Shown one piece after another: positions 35,421-47,999 of a stretch of 64,000 bases of DNA. The translations under genes and the position numbers were made by a program. Within the stretch, counting starts at the first letter, position 1. Each line of letters begins with the position of its first letter. Below the pieces are notes generated by a model that saw nothing but the letters and a program-made list of their open reading frames with translations, was not told where the DNA came from and did not search any database. The stretch comes from Malus domestica (Eukaryota; Streptophyta; Magnoliopsida; Rosales; Rosaceae): the NCBI RefSeq assembly GCF_042453785.1, contig NC_091677.1, forward strand, positions 33,711,001 through 33,775,000. Direction: 5' to 3'.

Positions 35421-37305
35421 ATAAATATTTAAAAAAAAATACAAAATTTAAAGGATAAGAATTGCGAAGATTCTTAGGTCTTAGTTCGAAATGTAATAGC
35501 TCATCTCACCTCCATATATTACCAAATCTTAGTCTATATGATTTTGCCAGAGCCACCGAATGTTGAATATATATCTGTTGAATGTTCTACTACCATCAAC
35601 ATTATAAAGGTTTCTAATCGAATCATATATTTAAAATCCAAGCATGAAAGTTTTACAAAGATAAATAAACAAATGTAAATAACTAATTAGGCAATACACA
35701 GCAGAGAGGGGAGAGAGAGAGAGAGAGAGAGAGCAATTGAAGGGAATGCATAGTTATCTCTATCTTCGGAAAAAAGAAAAGAAAAAAAGAGAGCAGTTGA
35801 AGGAGTGAGAAGCAAAGCAGCATACCAAGTGGAGGGTAAGCAATTAAGCATAGTCATCTCACGTACGGATTGCCTGAGAACTGATCTTTGCTTCTCTTCC
35901 TTATGATCCTCTTAAATGCAATTCTACACATTTCTAAACCAAAATTGCAAAGCAGAATTCAAAGAAATTTAAAGAAATCTAGTAAAGATTCAAACTTTTT
36001 TATTATCCAAAAGATGTACATAACCCCATGTAACAAAAACAAATTTATGACACAAAAGAAATTATCTTTAGCCAACAAAAGCAAAAAAGAGAAAGAGAGA
36101 GATTTTGCTTTTTGCACTATGCAGAATGTGCAGAGAATCAAAATATCATAACCCATTTAACAACATGATATTTTAGGCAAAAAGGCATCACCTTTAGACC
36201 CCAAATGAAAGAATTTGAGAGAGAGCGCATACGTGGTTGCCAAGAAGAGGAAGAGAGCAATTCTATTTCCTGTAAAAATGAAGAAACAGAGCATTAACAA
36301 ACACACATGCACAAATCTCAAAAGGAAATTGGTAAGAAATAATCGTAATTGAGAAAATAATCAAAAAACTAGAGAGCACACAACTGGAGTCTAATTCTAC
36401 AGAACCCACGAGTCGACAAACAAATATCCAAAATTAACAGATTACAGTAACAACATTCCAACAAAAGTAAGAAGACCAGAAAAATTATCTATTCTAAAGT
36501 ACATTAGTTCCATCATGCATAAATCAAGGGAGTCACGGAAGGCCAGTATCTTAAGGTAATCCAACATGTTAAAGCATCCAAACAGAGACTCAGAATTACA
36601 AAACGCATGAAAATTCACATTCCAACGTGTTATGGAATCACCAATTTCAGATCAACCAAAATCAAATAAATTTATATCAGTACGCATCAAACCCACCAAA
36701 CCCAAAATCAAAAGAAGGTGATCAAATGTTTGATTTTGCTAAATATTACAAAATAAAATAAATAAGAATATGTACAAATCAACATGCATACCTTGTAGCG
36801 GTGCAGGGAACAGTAGCGTGAGCTGCATCGAGGGCATGTGTACTGGGAAAATTGCTACTGGCAGCTGCAACTAACAAAAACAAAAACAAAACAAAATTGA
36901 ATAAAATCAAAATCGGAAAAATTTCCAGAAAATAAATAAAACAAATTATCAAGCTTTGTTGATGAAAGAGAGGTGGGGTTGGTGAAGAACATACACGCGG
37001 CTATGAGCAGTAGACAAAAGATTTCAAAATGATTTCTTCACTTTTCAATCAGGACATGCACGAATATAAAAATGGCAGAGAGGATTAAAACCATACCAAA
37101 CACTAGAAAATCAAGTATAAAAATCGTACTTACCTTGTGAATGAGGACATGCAGACACATGATGGATGAAGGACAGCAAATCCCGCATACACGAACCTAA
37201 CTTGCCACTGTTCGCCACCCCCACCCCTCCCTATCTCTCTCTCCCTGCAATCGCGACGATTTCTGTCACTGTCACCCTCCCACTCCCGAATCGAATATCC
37301 GCACG

Positions 37306-37365
<60 letters not shown>

Positions 37366-38940
37366 CGGTTTCTCTCACTGTCACCCTCCCACTCCCGAAT
37401 CGAAGATCCGCACGAAATCTCTCTCCCTCTACAAGCGGCATGGCCGCTGTCCCTCTCTGTCTGCCCTCACCATCAATCCCAATCCCAAAATTAAGATGAC
37501 AAAAGTGCCCTGCAACCCTTTAATTCTAGCCGCGTGATCCTAACCCTAGATGAATATTTCTGGAATTTGAACACCCAAAGTATCTCATCAAATGTGGATG
37601 TACCCACAGTATGAATCTGAGAATTTCTCAATTCAACTCTCGAAATTACTGTGACAGTATTAATATATCATGTGGAATGAGGTGGTATTATGGTAAAAGA
37701 TAGAACTTTAGCTGATGGTAAACAACATTTGGGAATTTGATGTAAGCCGGCTGGGAATCCCAAATGTTGTTTACCATAAGCTAAAATTTAATCTCTGATT
37801 AAAAAAATAATAATAAAAAGCACACCTCAAACTGACAAGGACCATAATTTTCAAGTGACACTGCTTTTCAATGGTTACCATAAAAAAAATAATAATAAAA
37901 GAACTGATCATTTGAATTATTCATGACAGAACCAATTTTGATTTGAAATATGATGGCCAAGAACAAATCACACTGCTTTTCAATGGTTACCATAAATTTT
38001 CAGAAGTTACAGAAGATTTTTTTATCAAATGAAAAGACAATGGTCACATATATCTACAATTAACCACCAGTAAGCGTGAAATATTACATCACAATGCAAT
38101 AGCAGCTATACAGGATGCCATGCCATTCATACTATGACAAATCACAAAAGTGACAATTAAAGGGCACCTAACAGACACCCCCATCTCTCTCTCTGCAATA
38201 GCAGAAATCCCTCGGGTTTCAGAAAGCAAATGGAAAACAAAATGCTTTTACATCCCCTACCCATACCCATACCTCCCTTTACCCGTTCCCTTTACCCTCG
38301 CAGAAAATCCTCCCATCTCTCTCTCACCCTTGTCCCATCTCTCTGTCTGCAAATCGCAGAAAAGAAACCCTGAACAAATCACTTAAATCCCTCGCCTAAA
38401 TCCTCCCACATTTCTCTCAGACACCCCCTATCTCTCTCTCTTTGCAAACCCTAAACCAAATCTCCTAAATCCTATCTCGGACACCCCACACAAAGCCAAG
38501 AAGCCAAGATATTAAAGCAATCTCTACATAATACTATGGAACAATGAAGCAAAATGGTACTTACTTGTTCCTTGTCCAAAACCGTTGGTGCCACCGCACA
38601 TTGTTATCAATTGTGGGTTGATCAAATCCTTCATGGCTTAGACTGCATGAAGAATTAGAAACTAAAAGATGAATATATGCTGTAAATCATCATATAAATG
38701 TAATTGCATTTAAAAAAAGAAGGGAATGAAAAAATTGAATTCTATTTCATCAGTATGTAACTGCATGAAAAGTTACATTGAATGCAAACTCAATCAATTT
38801 CCCCAAAGTCATTGTTAACTGAAAATCAATACCAAACCCATATATACCACCATTGAATTTGCGAAACCCAAAAACAAAATACAAAAATTTACTCATATAA
38901 TCACAGAAAAACATGAAATTTGAGCACACATTTGGCAAAG
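35421..38940. other. Helitron E interior with leader-like CT-rich blocks
   Basis: No confident gene. Features seen: (GA)n near 35706-35733; (CT)n of about 50 bases near 37308-37362, flanked by a repeated phrase tcactgtcaccctcccactc (before and after it); CT-rich leader-like DNA at 38.17-38.48 kb; and the foldback listed separately. The open frames at 37130-37441 (minus) and 37166-37537 (plus) are translations of the microsatellite. Confidence 0.45.
37707..37785. repeat. Foldback element, 28-base arms
   Basis: The arms 37707-37734 (tttagctgatggtaaacaac...) and 37758-37785 are reverse complements. The core of 20 bases (atggtaaacaacatttggga) matches exactly, and the outer part matches with one interruption, around a 23-base loop. 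It could be a tiny MITE or a hairpin-forming RNA locus; no target duplication was settled. Confidence 0.7.
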
Positions 38941-39040
38941 TTAAAGGATAAAGGCACTCACATCATCGTAGTACTCTTTGGGAAGATCTTCTAATACTGG
39001 TTCTTCCTTTTTCTTGCTCTTCCTCAGAGCTGCCATAAAA
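38941..39040 (-). pseudogene. Captured exon-like piece, unknown gene
   Basis: On the minus strand a frame reads MAALRKSKKKEEPVLEDLPK then EYYDDV. The mixed basic/acidic N-terminal style looks like real protein, but I cannot name it. Upstream on the same strand (39240-39173) lies a leader with a splice acceptor that also occurs in front of the GH31 exon at 51.5 kb. Confidence 0.35.
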
Positions 39041-39172
39041 AAACCCAGAGAAGCACACAAATTCAGAAAAGAAGAGGTCCAAAACTGCCATAAAAAATCC
39101 AGACAGCATACAAATTTATCAGAACAAAAACCAAATGATGTGAGTGATAGTGAGAGAGGTTGTGTTAGGCAC

Positions 39173-39240
39173 CTGAAACACGTTTTGGTTTCAATTGAAA
39201 CGGCCAGAGCGTTGCATGTGAGGAAGATGACGATAGGATA
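39173..39240 (-). repeat. Leader/acceptor module, copy 1
   Basis: About 65 bases match 51533-51598 nearly exactly on the same strand (caattgaaaccaaaacgtgtttcag at the acceptor side, with few differences). On the minus strand both end in tttcag followed by different sequences: gtgcctaac here and the GH31 exon there. Confidence 0.8.
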
Positions 39241-39589
39241 TCCACATTCTTTTTTCTTGGGTGAACTAACCAAACCATATTATATACTAAAACGACATAA
39301 AAAATCATTAACAAAATCACAACAAAATAGAACAAAAACATTCACAAAAGAATTCCCCAAGTTTTCAAATGGAAATTAAACATTTACATAGCTTATATAA
39401 AAAGCCAAAATATAAAAAATTAATCAAAAGGTTGAGATAACTCACATCCCAGTAATGCTTATTGCTGATATTAACACCCACTGACAGCAGCCCTCGGTTT
39501 GTGGAATTCCCACGCCCAACTCCATGACCTCTCTCTCTGCCATCCCTCTCTCCCTCACAACCATACCCACTTTCGACCCACCCCTCAAT

Positions 39590-39745
39590 CCCGACACCAA
39601 CCCTTGATTTAAGGAGGAAAAATCAATACAACCACCCTTTTCGCAAGCCTCACTCCTCCCGCTCCCTTCCCCTCCCTGCCAATCCCATGCCCATCTCCCT
39701 TGTTGTAGCTCTGCAACCCACGTTTTTTGGCACCAAACACTATGT
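39590..39745 (-). repeat. Module shared with Helitron D
   Basis: In reverse complement this resembles 16187-16350, including ggcagggaggggaaggga and aatcaagggttggtgtcggg. It confirms that D and E belong to one family. Confidence 0.7.
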
Positions 39746-40180
39746 CCTAGGATGATGTGACAATTTATCAAAGTCAGAAAATGCATTATCTCAGTTTAGG
39801 TTGGTAGCATATATGATCCCCGTGCAGCAACATAGAATACTTAGTAAAAGTTGCATTTCTGAGAACAAATAACCAAGATGCTTGACCGAAAAAACAATGC
39901 AGATGCTTTAGTAATACAGAATTACAGTTTTATTCAAGCTTCTCAGTCACAAACTAACCTTCCTTTGTCGAGCAGCAAGGAAGAGGGGGCGAAAATTGAT
40001 TCCTGGATGAGCTTTTTCGTTCAAAACTAAGTCGAGCTGCAAGGACGAAGGGTCGAGGATTGTTCGTGAGCTGGTGTTGCGGATATAAACATATAGAAAG
40101 CTCCACTGTGTCATAACAAACACAAATCAAATATGATCACCATGTCACATTAATTACCTAAAATTCAAAATGTTATATAC

Positions 40181-40198
40181 ATTAGTATGTTGAACAAA
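40181..40198. repeat. Target-site duplication of the LINE, left copy
   Basis: attagtatgttgaacaaa, identical to 48620-48637. It brackets the whole 40199-48619 insertion. Confidence 0.9.
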
Positions 40199-40249
40199 AC
40201 TCCGCCTATGTAAGTTTATCTTACATTGCCGGTCCCAAGCCCGGATAAA

Positions 40250-42041
40250 GGAGGAGGGGGAGGGCGTCAGGTAGTCGACAGCCGGCACTCCATGATCACG
40301 TCGAATCCTTATGAAAATGAATCCAGAACGAAATCGCGCTAAAGCTAGGGCGTCACCCGTAAGTGGCGCGCTGTGTAGCCCGAGCACAGTGATAAGTGAG
40401 CAAGGGTCGCTGTATCTCCATCGGCACCCGGATACAGTGTTAAATGAGCAAGGGGGCCATAGAAACTTCTTTTCGAACGACTCCACTCAAAGTTGTTTGG
40501 GAGCATATGCTCCTATCAACTTTACACGGGACACACAAAAGAAGTACTTTGATCCTATTAGACGGGAGAGGGTGAAGAAGCTAGGACAGAAGGGTAGAGT
40601 TCAAGAGAGCAAAATGCGTTTAGGAACGTGGAATATAGGAACCTTGACGGGAAAATCTATGGAAGTAGTGGAAGTTATGGTGAGGAGAAGGATAAATATT
40701 ATGTGCCTACAAGAAACTAAGTGGGTTGGTCGTAAGGCAAAGGATCTAGAAAACTCAGGGTTTAAACTATGGTATTCGGGCACAAATAGAACGAGAAACG
40801 GTGTTGGCATCATCGTGGACAAGACCTTGACACAAGATGTTGTAGATGTCAAGAGGGTAGGAGATAGAATCATGGCAATCAAGATTGTAATAGGACAAGA
40901 ACTTATCAATGTGATTAGTGCGTACGAACCTCAAGTAGGGTTGGATACGAGTTCGAAGGAGAAATTTTGGGAAGACCTTGGAGACTTGGTGCGAGGAATT
41001 GCTCAGACGGAGAAGTTATTTATAGGAGGAGATTTAAATGGACACGTGGGCAGGGAGACAGGCAACTATGGAGGTTTTCATGGTGGCCATGGTTTTGAGG
41101 AGAGAAACGAGGATGGGGAAGCTATCTTGGATTTTGCAATGGCATAGAGGAGGGGGAGGGCGTCAGGTAGTCGACAGCCGGCACTCCATGATCACGTCGA
41201 ATCCTTATGAAAATGAATCCAGAACAAAATCGCGCTAAAGCTAGGGCGTCACCCGTAAGTGGCGCGCTGTGTGGCCTGAGCACAGTGATAAGTGAGCAAG
41301 GGTCGCTGTATCTCCATCGGCACCCGGATGCAGTGTTAAATGAGCAAGGGGGCCATAGAAACTTCTTTTCGAACGACTCCACTCAAAGTTGTTTGGGAGC
41401 ATATGCTCCTATCAACTTTACCCGGGACACACAAAAGAAGTACTTTGATCCTATTAGACGGGGGAGGGTGAAGAAGCTAGGACAGAAGGGTAGAGTTCAA
41501 GAGAGCAAAATGCGTTTAGGAACGTGGAATATAGGAACCTTAACGGGAAAATCTATGGAAGTAGTGGAAGTTATGGTGAGGAGAAGGATAAATATTATGT
41601 GCCTACAAGAAACTAAGTGGGTTGGTAGTAAGGCAAAGGATCTAGAAAACTCAGGGTTTAAACTTTGGTATTCGGGCACAAATAGAACGAGAAACGGTGT
41701 TGGCATCATCGTGGACAAGACCTTGGTACAAGATGTTGTAGATGTCAAGAGGGTAGGAGATAGAATCATGACAATCAAGATTGTAATAGGACAAGAACTT
41801 ATCAATGTGATTAGTGCGTACGCACCTCAAGTAGGGTTGGATACGAGTTCGAAGGAGAAATTTTGGGAAGATCTTGGAGACTTGGTGCAAGGAATTGCTC
41901 AGACGGAGAAGTTATTTATAGGAGGAGATTTAAATGGACACGTGGGCAGGGAGACAGGCAACTATGGAGGTTTTCATGGTGGCCATGGTTTTGGGGAGAG
42001 AAACGAGGATGGGGAAGCTATCTTGGATTTTGCAATGGCAT
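40250..42041 (+). repeat. 896-bp tandem duplication of the LINE 5-prime segment
   Basis: Units 40250-41145 and 41146-42041 cover the 5-prime leader and the endonuclease up to FAMA. Corresponding bases are exactly 896 apart, and the two units differ at only a small number of positions. The first unit ends mid-frame at gcaatggcat and restarts at the leader. Confidence 0.9.
40311..41147 (+). pseudogene. LINE endonuclease frame, truncated duplicate
   Basis: An open frame of 278 codons that stops where the second unit begins. It holds most of an APE-type endonuclease: RLGTWNIGTLTGK (metal-binding Asn), CLQETKWVG (catalytic Glu) and FIGGDLNGHVGR (Asp and Asn). The distal Asp and His motifs are missing, so it is not active. 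It differs from the second unit in a few residues, for example YEPQ where the other reads YAPQ. Confidence 0.85.
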
Positions 42042-44331
42042 ATGATCTCTTCTTAGCCAACACCTTCTTTAAGAAGAGAGAAGAACATGTGATCACCTAC
42101 AAGAGTGGGTCGTCAAAAACACAAATAGATTTTCTTCTAATGAGGAAAGGGGATCGTATAACTTGTAAGGATTGCAAAGTTATACCAGGAGAGAGCGTGG
42201 CTAATCAACATCGCTTGTTGGTGATGGATGTACATATCAAAAGAGTAAGACAAAAGAACAAGACTTGGAAGTGCCCAAGGACTAGATGGTGGAATCTAAA
42301 AGAAGAAAAACAAGCCATTTTCAAAGAGAAGGTAATCACCCAATGTGTGTGGGATAGAGAGGGGGAAGCTAGCCAAATGTGGAATTCCATGGCTAGTTGT
42401 ATCCGAAAAGTAGCAAAAGAGGTATTAGGAGAGTCCAAGGGCTTTGCCCCACACCAAAAGGAATCTTGGTGGTGGAATGAGGAGGTACAAACAAAGGTGA
42501 AGGCTAAGAAGGAATGTTGTAAAGCCTTATACAAGGATAGGACCGATGAAAATGGTGAAAGGTATAGAAAAGCGAAGCAAGAGGCGAAGAAAGCTGTCAG
42601 AGAAGCTAAGTTAGCGGCTTACGACGATATGTATAAACGACTAGATACCAAAGAAGGAGAGTTGGATATCTATAAACTATCTAGAGCAAGGGAAAAGAAG
42701 ACAAGGGACCTAAACCAAGTGAGGTGCATCAAGGATGAGGATGGAAAGGTTCTTGCTACAGAGAACGCGGTTAAAGACAGATGGAGAGGTTATTTTCATA
42801 ATCTTTTCAATGAAGGACATGAAATGAGTGCTTCTTTAGGGGAGTTGAGTAACTCAGAAGAGTGTAGAAACTACTCTTTTTATCGTAGAATCCGGAAGGA
42901 AGAAATGGTTGTAGCTTTGAAGAAGATGAAGCATAGAAAAGCAGTAGGCCCAGACGATATACCAATCGAAGTGTGGAAAGTTTTGGGAGAGACAGGTATA
43001 ACATGGCTCACTGACCTTTTCAATAGGATTTTGAAAACGAAGAAGATGCCAAATGAGTGGCGAACGAGCACTTTGGTGCCTATCTACAAGAATAAGGGCG
43101 ACGTACAAAATTGCATGAACTATAGGGGTATTAAGCTAATGAGTCATACAATGAAGCTCTGGGAGAGAGTCATTGAGCATAAATTGAGGCAAGAGACACG
43201 GGTTTCGGATAACCAATTCGAGTTCATGCCAGGGCGCTCAACCATGGAGGCAATCTATCTCTTACGAAGATTGATGGAAAGATATAGAGATGGGAAAAAG
43301 GATTTACACATAGTCTTTATAGATTTGGAAAAAGGATTTTAGAGAAGAAAGGAGTACGAGTAGCATATATCCAAGCTATAAAGGATATGCATGAAGGAGC
43401 AAAGACTGCCGTAAGAACTCATGAAGGACAAACCGAAAGCTTTCCCATAACTGTAGGATTACATCAAGGCTCATCCTTAAGTCCTTACCTTTTTGCGTTG
43501 GTAATGGATGAGTTAACAGGACATATTCAAGATGATATTCTTTGGTGTATGCTTTTCGCAGACGATATAATGTTGATAGATGAAACTCGGGAAGGGGTAA
43601 ATGCAAAGCTTAACCTTTGGAGAGAAGTGTTGGAATCTAAAGGTCTTCGCCTAAGCCGAGCAAAGACAAAATATATGGAGTGCAAGTTCAATGCAAATGG
43701 AGGCCAAAACGAGTTAGGGGTGAGGATCGGAGATCAAAAAATACCAAAGAGCGACCGTTTTCGTTACCTAGGATCTATCTTGCAAAAGAACGGAGAATTA
43801 GATGGAGATCTCAACCATAGAATACAAGCTGGATGGATGAAGTGGAAGAGTGCATCCGGCGTGTTGTGTGACCGCCGTATGCCACTGAAGCTCAAGGGAA
43901 AATTTTATAGGACGACAATAAGGCCGGCGATGCTGTATGGCACAGAATGTTGGGCGGTGAAGCATTAACACGTACACAAAATGGGTGTAGCGGAGATGAG
44001 GATGCTTCGTTGGATCTGTGGGCACACGAGAAATGATAAGATTAGGAATGAGGATATCCGGGGTAAAGTAGGAGTAGCCGAAATTGAAGGAAAGATGAGA
44101 GAAAATCGGTTACGATGGTTTGGACATGTGCAAAGAAGGCCTACTGACGCTCCGATTAGAAGATGCGACTATGGGACAGAGGTTCAGGGCCGAAGGGGTA
44201 GAGGAAGACCTAGGAAAACTTTGGAAGAGACCCTAAGAAAAGACTTAGAGTACTTGGATCTAACGGAGGACATGACACAGGACAGAACACAATGGCGTTC
44301 TAAGATTCATATAGTCGATCCCACTCAGTGA
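41207..44331 (+). pseudogene. LINE endonuclease-reverse transcriptase (broken)
   Basis: The main frame, 41207-43342 (711 codons), has the full APE endonuclease (TWNIGTL, QETKW, GGDLNGH, IDFLLMRK, VANQHRLLVMDV) and the start of the reverse transcriptase ([37 protein letters not shown]). It ends early because about 30 bases after the first RT Asp motif are missing and the frame shifts. The RT resumes at 43345 in another frame ([18 protein letters not shown], then [12 protein letters not shown] with the ADD core). A TAA at 43966-43968 (CAA in the other copy at 48218) cuts it again before the C-terminal region (MRMLRWICGHTR, GRGRPRKTLEE). Normally this protein nicks DNA and primes cDNA synthesis in the nucleus. 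The copy is dead. Confidence 0.9.
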
Positions 44332-44591
44332 CTTGGATTTTCCAAGTCTCCAACCGAGAAGTTTTCCTCACTCGGGAAATTAAGGGAACACTACCTCAAC
44401 CTACATGCTCCACTCACAAAGCTTCAACATACAAGCTTCAACAAAAGAAAATTCAAATAACTTAGCGAAGAAGGCTTTGGTGTATTTAACACAATACGTT
44501 GAAATGAAGGAAAACTTATTTATTGATAGCCCTGATAAGTTACAAATATGTACATATACATGAGTCAAAATAAACAAACAAGAGGGAGCCT

Positions 44592-45272
44592 TCACAAAGG
44601 TCGCTTAGGAGAAGTCTCAGCAGTCGGTAGAGCCCCAGAAAGAAAAGGCACCGGAGGGGGATCATTCGGAGCCTCAGTACTGGACAGAACCCTAGAAGGA
44701 GGAGGCATCAGAGGTTGATCACTTGGAGCTTCATTACGCGGTACAGCCCCAGAAGACGAAGGCAATAAATGCCTTTGGAACAAACCCACAAATCTCTGAT
44801 GATCAAGTAAAACCTGACCATCAGATTCTTTCATCTGGTCAAGCTTCCTCTTCATGTTTGTAGCATAGTCATGTGCGAGCCGGTGCAACTATTTATTCTC
44901 ATGCTTGAGCCCTCTAATCTCCTGTTTGAGACTCATCACTTCAGCCGCCAATGATTCAACTTGGCGGGTTCGAGCAAATAGGCGTTGGGCCATATTAGAC
45001 ACAGAACCTGCACACTGAACACTGAGAGCCAGAGAATCCTTAACAGCCAACTCATCAAACCGTTTGGAAAGTAGTCTGTTATCTTTGGGAGTGAGAACGT
45101 TCCTGGCCACTATCGCAGCGGCCATATCATTCTTCATCACGGAATCCCCAACGGTAAGAGGACCAGTAGGGGAGATGAAGGATGGGCGCCATATGTTGTT
45201 TGGAGAAGGCGGGGCTGCCTCTTCAACAAGGTTCAAGTCAAAACGACGGTCGGAGGGGCCAGACATTTTCAA
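44592..45272 (-). pseudogene. Retroelement-associated coiled-coil ORF with one stop
   Basis: Two adjoining minus-strand frames (45272-44889 and 44888-44592) form one reading frame broken only by a TAG after KHENK, where CAG would fit. Residues start MKMSGPSDRRFDLNLVEEA, continue with NIWRPSFISPTGPLTVGDSV, a heptad-type helix (RQVESLAAEVMSLKQEIRGL), and a proline-rich tail with three diverged repeats (SSGAVPRNEAP, SRVLSSTEAP, SGALPTAETS). I know this as an unnamed protein common in apple-type repeats; function unknown. Confidence 0.6.
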
Positions 45273-45420
45273 AGGTGTTGAAGAGAGAAGAGGTCGGACA
45301 AATCAAGATCTTAGAAGTGCAAGAATGAAGCTTCTACTGGTGAAGATTCAAGTGTGCTTTGGAACTTAATGCTAGCCTCTATAAAAATCTGCACTAGACG
45401 AAGCTTCAGAAATCGAAGAG

Positions 45421-45645
45421 GTGCCTGCTCAGAAATCGAAGAGGCATTTGCTTTCTCAAAAGCTGGGCTGCTCAGAGACCACGAGGGTCGACCTCAGAAA
45501 TCGAAGAGACGTTTGCTTTCTCAAAAGCTGGGCTGCTCAAAGACCACGAAGGCCGATCTCAGAAATCGAAGAGGCTTGCTTTCTCAAAAGCTGGGCTGCT
45601 CAGAGACTACGAGGGCCGATCTCAGAAATCGAAGAGGCACATACT
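45421..45645. repeat. Tandem repeats of about 60 bp
   Basis: About four units of the type agaaatcgaagagg...tttctcaaaagctgggctgctcagagaccacgagggcc follow each other. They create open frames on plus (45354-45741) that are repeat translations. Confidence 0.8.
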
Positions 45646-45960
45646 TTTCCAGCCTTGTCAACACCTGTCACACGCACACTCAGCTTTGCGGAAATTATTG
45701 GCATTCTGTCGAAGATTTCTGATGAAGTAGAAAGCACATGAATCGTACTGTTCAATCACCCACTTCCCACACGCAACAGTAGCTCGAGGGTACCACAGAT
45801 AACTTTGCCAAAGTTATCTGACAAAGTTGAGACACGTGAAGCTTACAGCTCCCACTACATCGCTCTGGCCAAGAAGGGTAAAAGAATAACAAAGAAACAA
45901 CACTAACAAAGTTTAGACACATAAATTTTGAAGGTCTAGCTACCATATTATTACCCACAA

Positions 45961-46560
45961 GGGTAAAGGAACAGTACCATTGCTAGATAATTGGAAGGTC
46001 CCGGTGTGTCAACCTCTGTACTTCGTGGCACGATAGACTAGCAAACATGCATAACCTTTACTCACATTCGAGAAAACACTTCCAACAAGATTGCTTGCTC
46101 CAATATCGAAGAGGCACCGCCTTCCGAATCTCGAGAGCCAGACTCCCAACATGATTACTTTCTCAAAAATCGAAGAGAGGGTAAAGGAACAGTACCACTG
46201 CTGGATAATTGGAAAGTCCCTGTGTATCAACCTCTGTGCTTCGTGGCAATGTAGACTAGCAAACATGCCCAACCTTTACTCACATTCGAGAAAACGCTCC
46301 CAACAAGATTGCTTGCTCCAAAATCGAAGAGGCACCGCCCTCCGAATCTCGAGAGCCAGACTCCCAACATGATTACTTTCTCAAAAATCGAAGAGACACC
46401 GCTATCCGAATCTCGAGAGCCAGACCCCCAGCAGGATTGCTTTCTCAAAAATCGAAGAGGCATCATTCTCCGAATCTTGAGAGCCAGATCCCTGACAGGA
46501 TTGCTTGTTCGAAAACCGAAGAAGCACCACTTTCCCAACTTCAAGAGCTGGATCTCCTTA
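45961..46560. repeat. 218-bp tandem duplication plus about 62-bp units
   Basis: Block 45961-46178 (gggtaaaggaacagtacc...) is repeated at about 46179-46396. The segment with tctcaaaaatcgaagaggc, ccgaatctcgagagccagac and cccaacatgattactt then repeats further in shorter units to about 46550. The shared phrase atcgaagaggc links it to the repeats at 45.4 kb. Confidence 0.8.
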
Positions 46561-47999
46561 GATAAAGCTTGTCTGTAATCTTCACACGCAACATCAGCTT
46601 TCCAGATACCACAGACCACTTTTTCAAAGTGCTCTGACAGAGTTAAAACATGTGAAGCTGGCAGCTCCCACTACCGTGCTATGACCAAGCAGGGTAAAGG
46701 AATAGCATTATTACTTGATGTTAGGGAGACTCATATATATGTCGACCTCCATCCCCAATGGACAGGCAGACCTGCAAAAATGCTCAACCCTTCCTCTTAT
46801 CTGAGAGGGCACTCCCAACAAAGCCTTTCGAAATATTCAGCTTTCTTTCTTCCCGATAATACCTCTGCAAACAAGCTATACTAGAGCAAGAATATCTCAT
46901 ATCATCAGGGTTAAAAGCAAGAGTATCCCATATCATGCTTTTTCCCTGTCTTTTCCTTTGACCTTGTTCTTACCTGCAAAACAAGGAGAAAGAGAGCAAT
47001 CAGTCAGCACTTGGAATCAAGCTTCCAGCCAGGAACTGACTGCCTGGAACCCCTTACCTGAGTACTTACCTGGCATTGCTCTCGAGTACTCATCTTCAAC
47101 ATCTTATGCTTCCAGGGAAGATACCGCATCTGCTTGAGGAACAGATAGGGCAAGTGAGAAGGATACAAAGAAGCATGTGGAGACAAGCGTAACAGCACAC
47201 GTGCCAATACATCCACTACTCTGTCAAAAGCAAAAGTATCCCATATCAGCAGGGTCGAACGTACTCTAGATTTGATGGACTTGTTTTGACCCTCAAATTC
47301 TTCAGTCGGCCTTATACTTTGGAGGAAACCAAAAAACCCTCCAGCCCAGTTCAAGAATAAGCCTGTGGAAAGTTACTTCTTCAAAAGCAAAAGTATCCCA
47401 TATCATCTCTTCTCATTTTTCTTCTCTTTATCCTTCATGCTGCCTGCAAGATAGGGAGAATGTGAACAATCAGCCGGAGCTCTGATTGCTTACCTTGTCT
47501 GTCACCTCTTTCAGCAGATCCCCTAGCTCGGCGACTTGGGGGACTCCTACTACATGGTTTGTATCGCGCTTGACCAAGCCTGAAATTACAAGTAAGCTTC
47601 AAGTGAAATTGATACATTACCTTGTGCATCTCCACCAGTTAAAGATACCACCCCTGGATGGAGGAAGAGTACTTCCAGAGAAGATGCCACATCTACCTAT
47701 GAGACAGATAAGGCAAGTCAAGACGATACCACACTCCGGTACTTAGAAGTTTCGTGATTACGAGATCATTCTCCCACAATATTTCCTAATGTCATTTGTA
47801 CTAAATCATTCACTTGTACTCACTAAAGGAGAGTTTGAACCTATGTACTTGTGTAAACCCTTCACAATTAATGAGAACTCATCTATTCAGTGGACGTAGC
47901 CAATCTGGGTGAACCACGTACATCTTGTGTTTGCTTTCCTATCTCTATCCATTTATATACTTATCCACACTAATGACCGGAGCAATCTAGCGAAGATCA

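Larger units (their letters stand above)
44331..47997 (-). mobile_element. LTR-type non-coding-rich retroelement within the LINE
   Basis: The block begins TGACTTGG right after LINE text and ends ...GATCACA, in TG...CA style, but the expected 5-bp direct repeats are not seen. I find no second LTR and no gag/pol genes; it could be a very long solo LTR or a LARD-like element. It contains one minus-strand ORF (44592-45272) and two families of internal tandem repeats. Similar blocks with this ORF are, as I recall, abundant in apple. Confidence 0.55.

Noticed and set aside
37130..37537. Overlapping frames on both strands around 37.3 kb
   Set aside because: Both are translations of a long CT/GA microsatellite and its repeated flanks; no protein family.
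40601..43108. Minus-strand frames opposite the LINE
   Set aside because: Antisense shadows of the endonuclease and RT frames, repeated in both duplicated units.
40311..44331. LINE as an autonomous active element
   Set aside because: The RT region has a deletion with frameshift and a later nonsense codon; the first endonuclease copy is truncated.
45421..46560. Regularly spaced repeats resembling a CRISPR array
   Set aside because: Eukaryotic retroelement context; the units are head-to-tail repeats without unique spacers.
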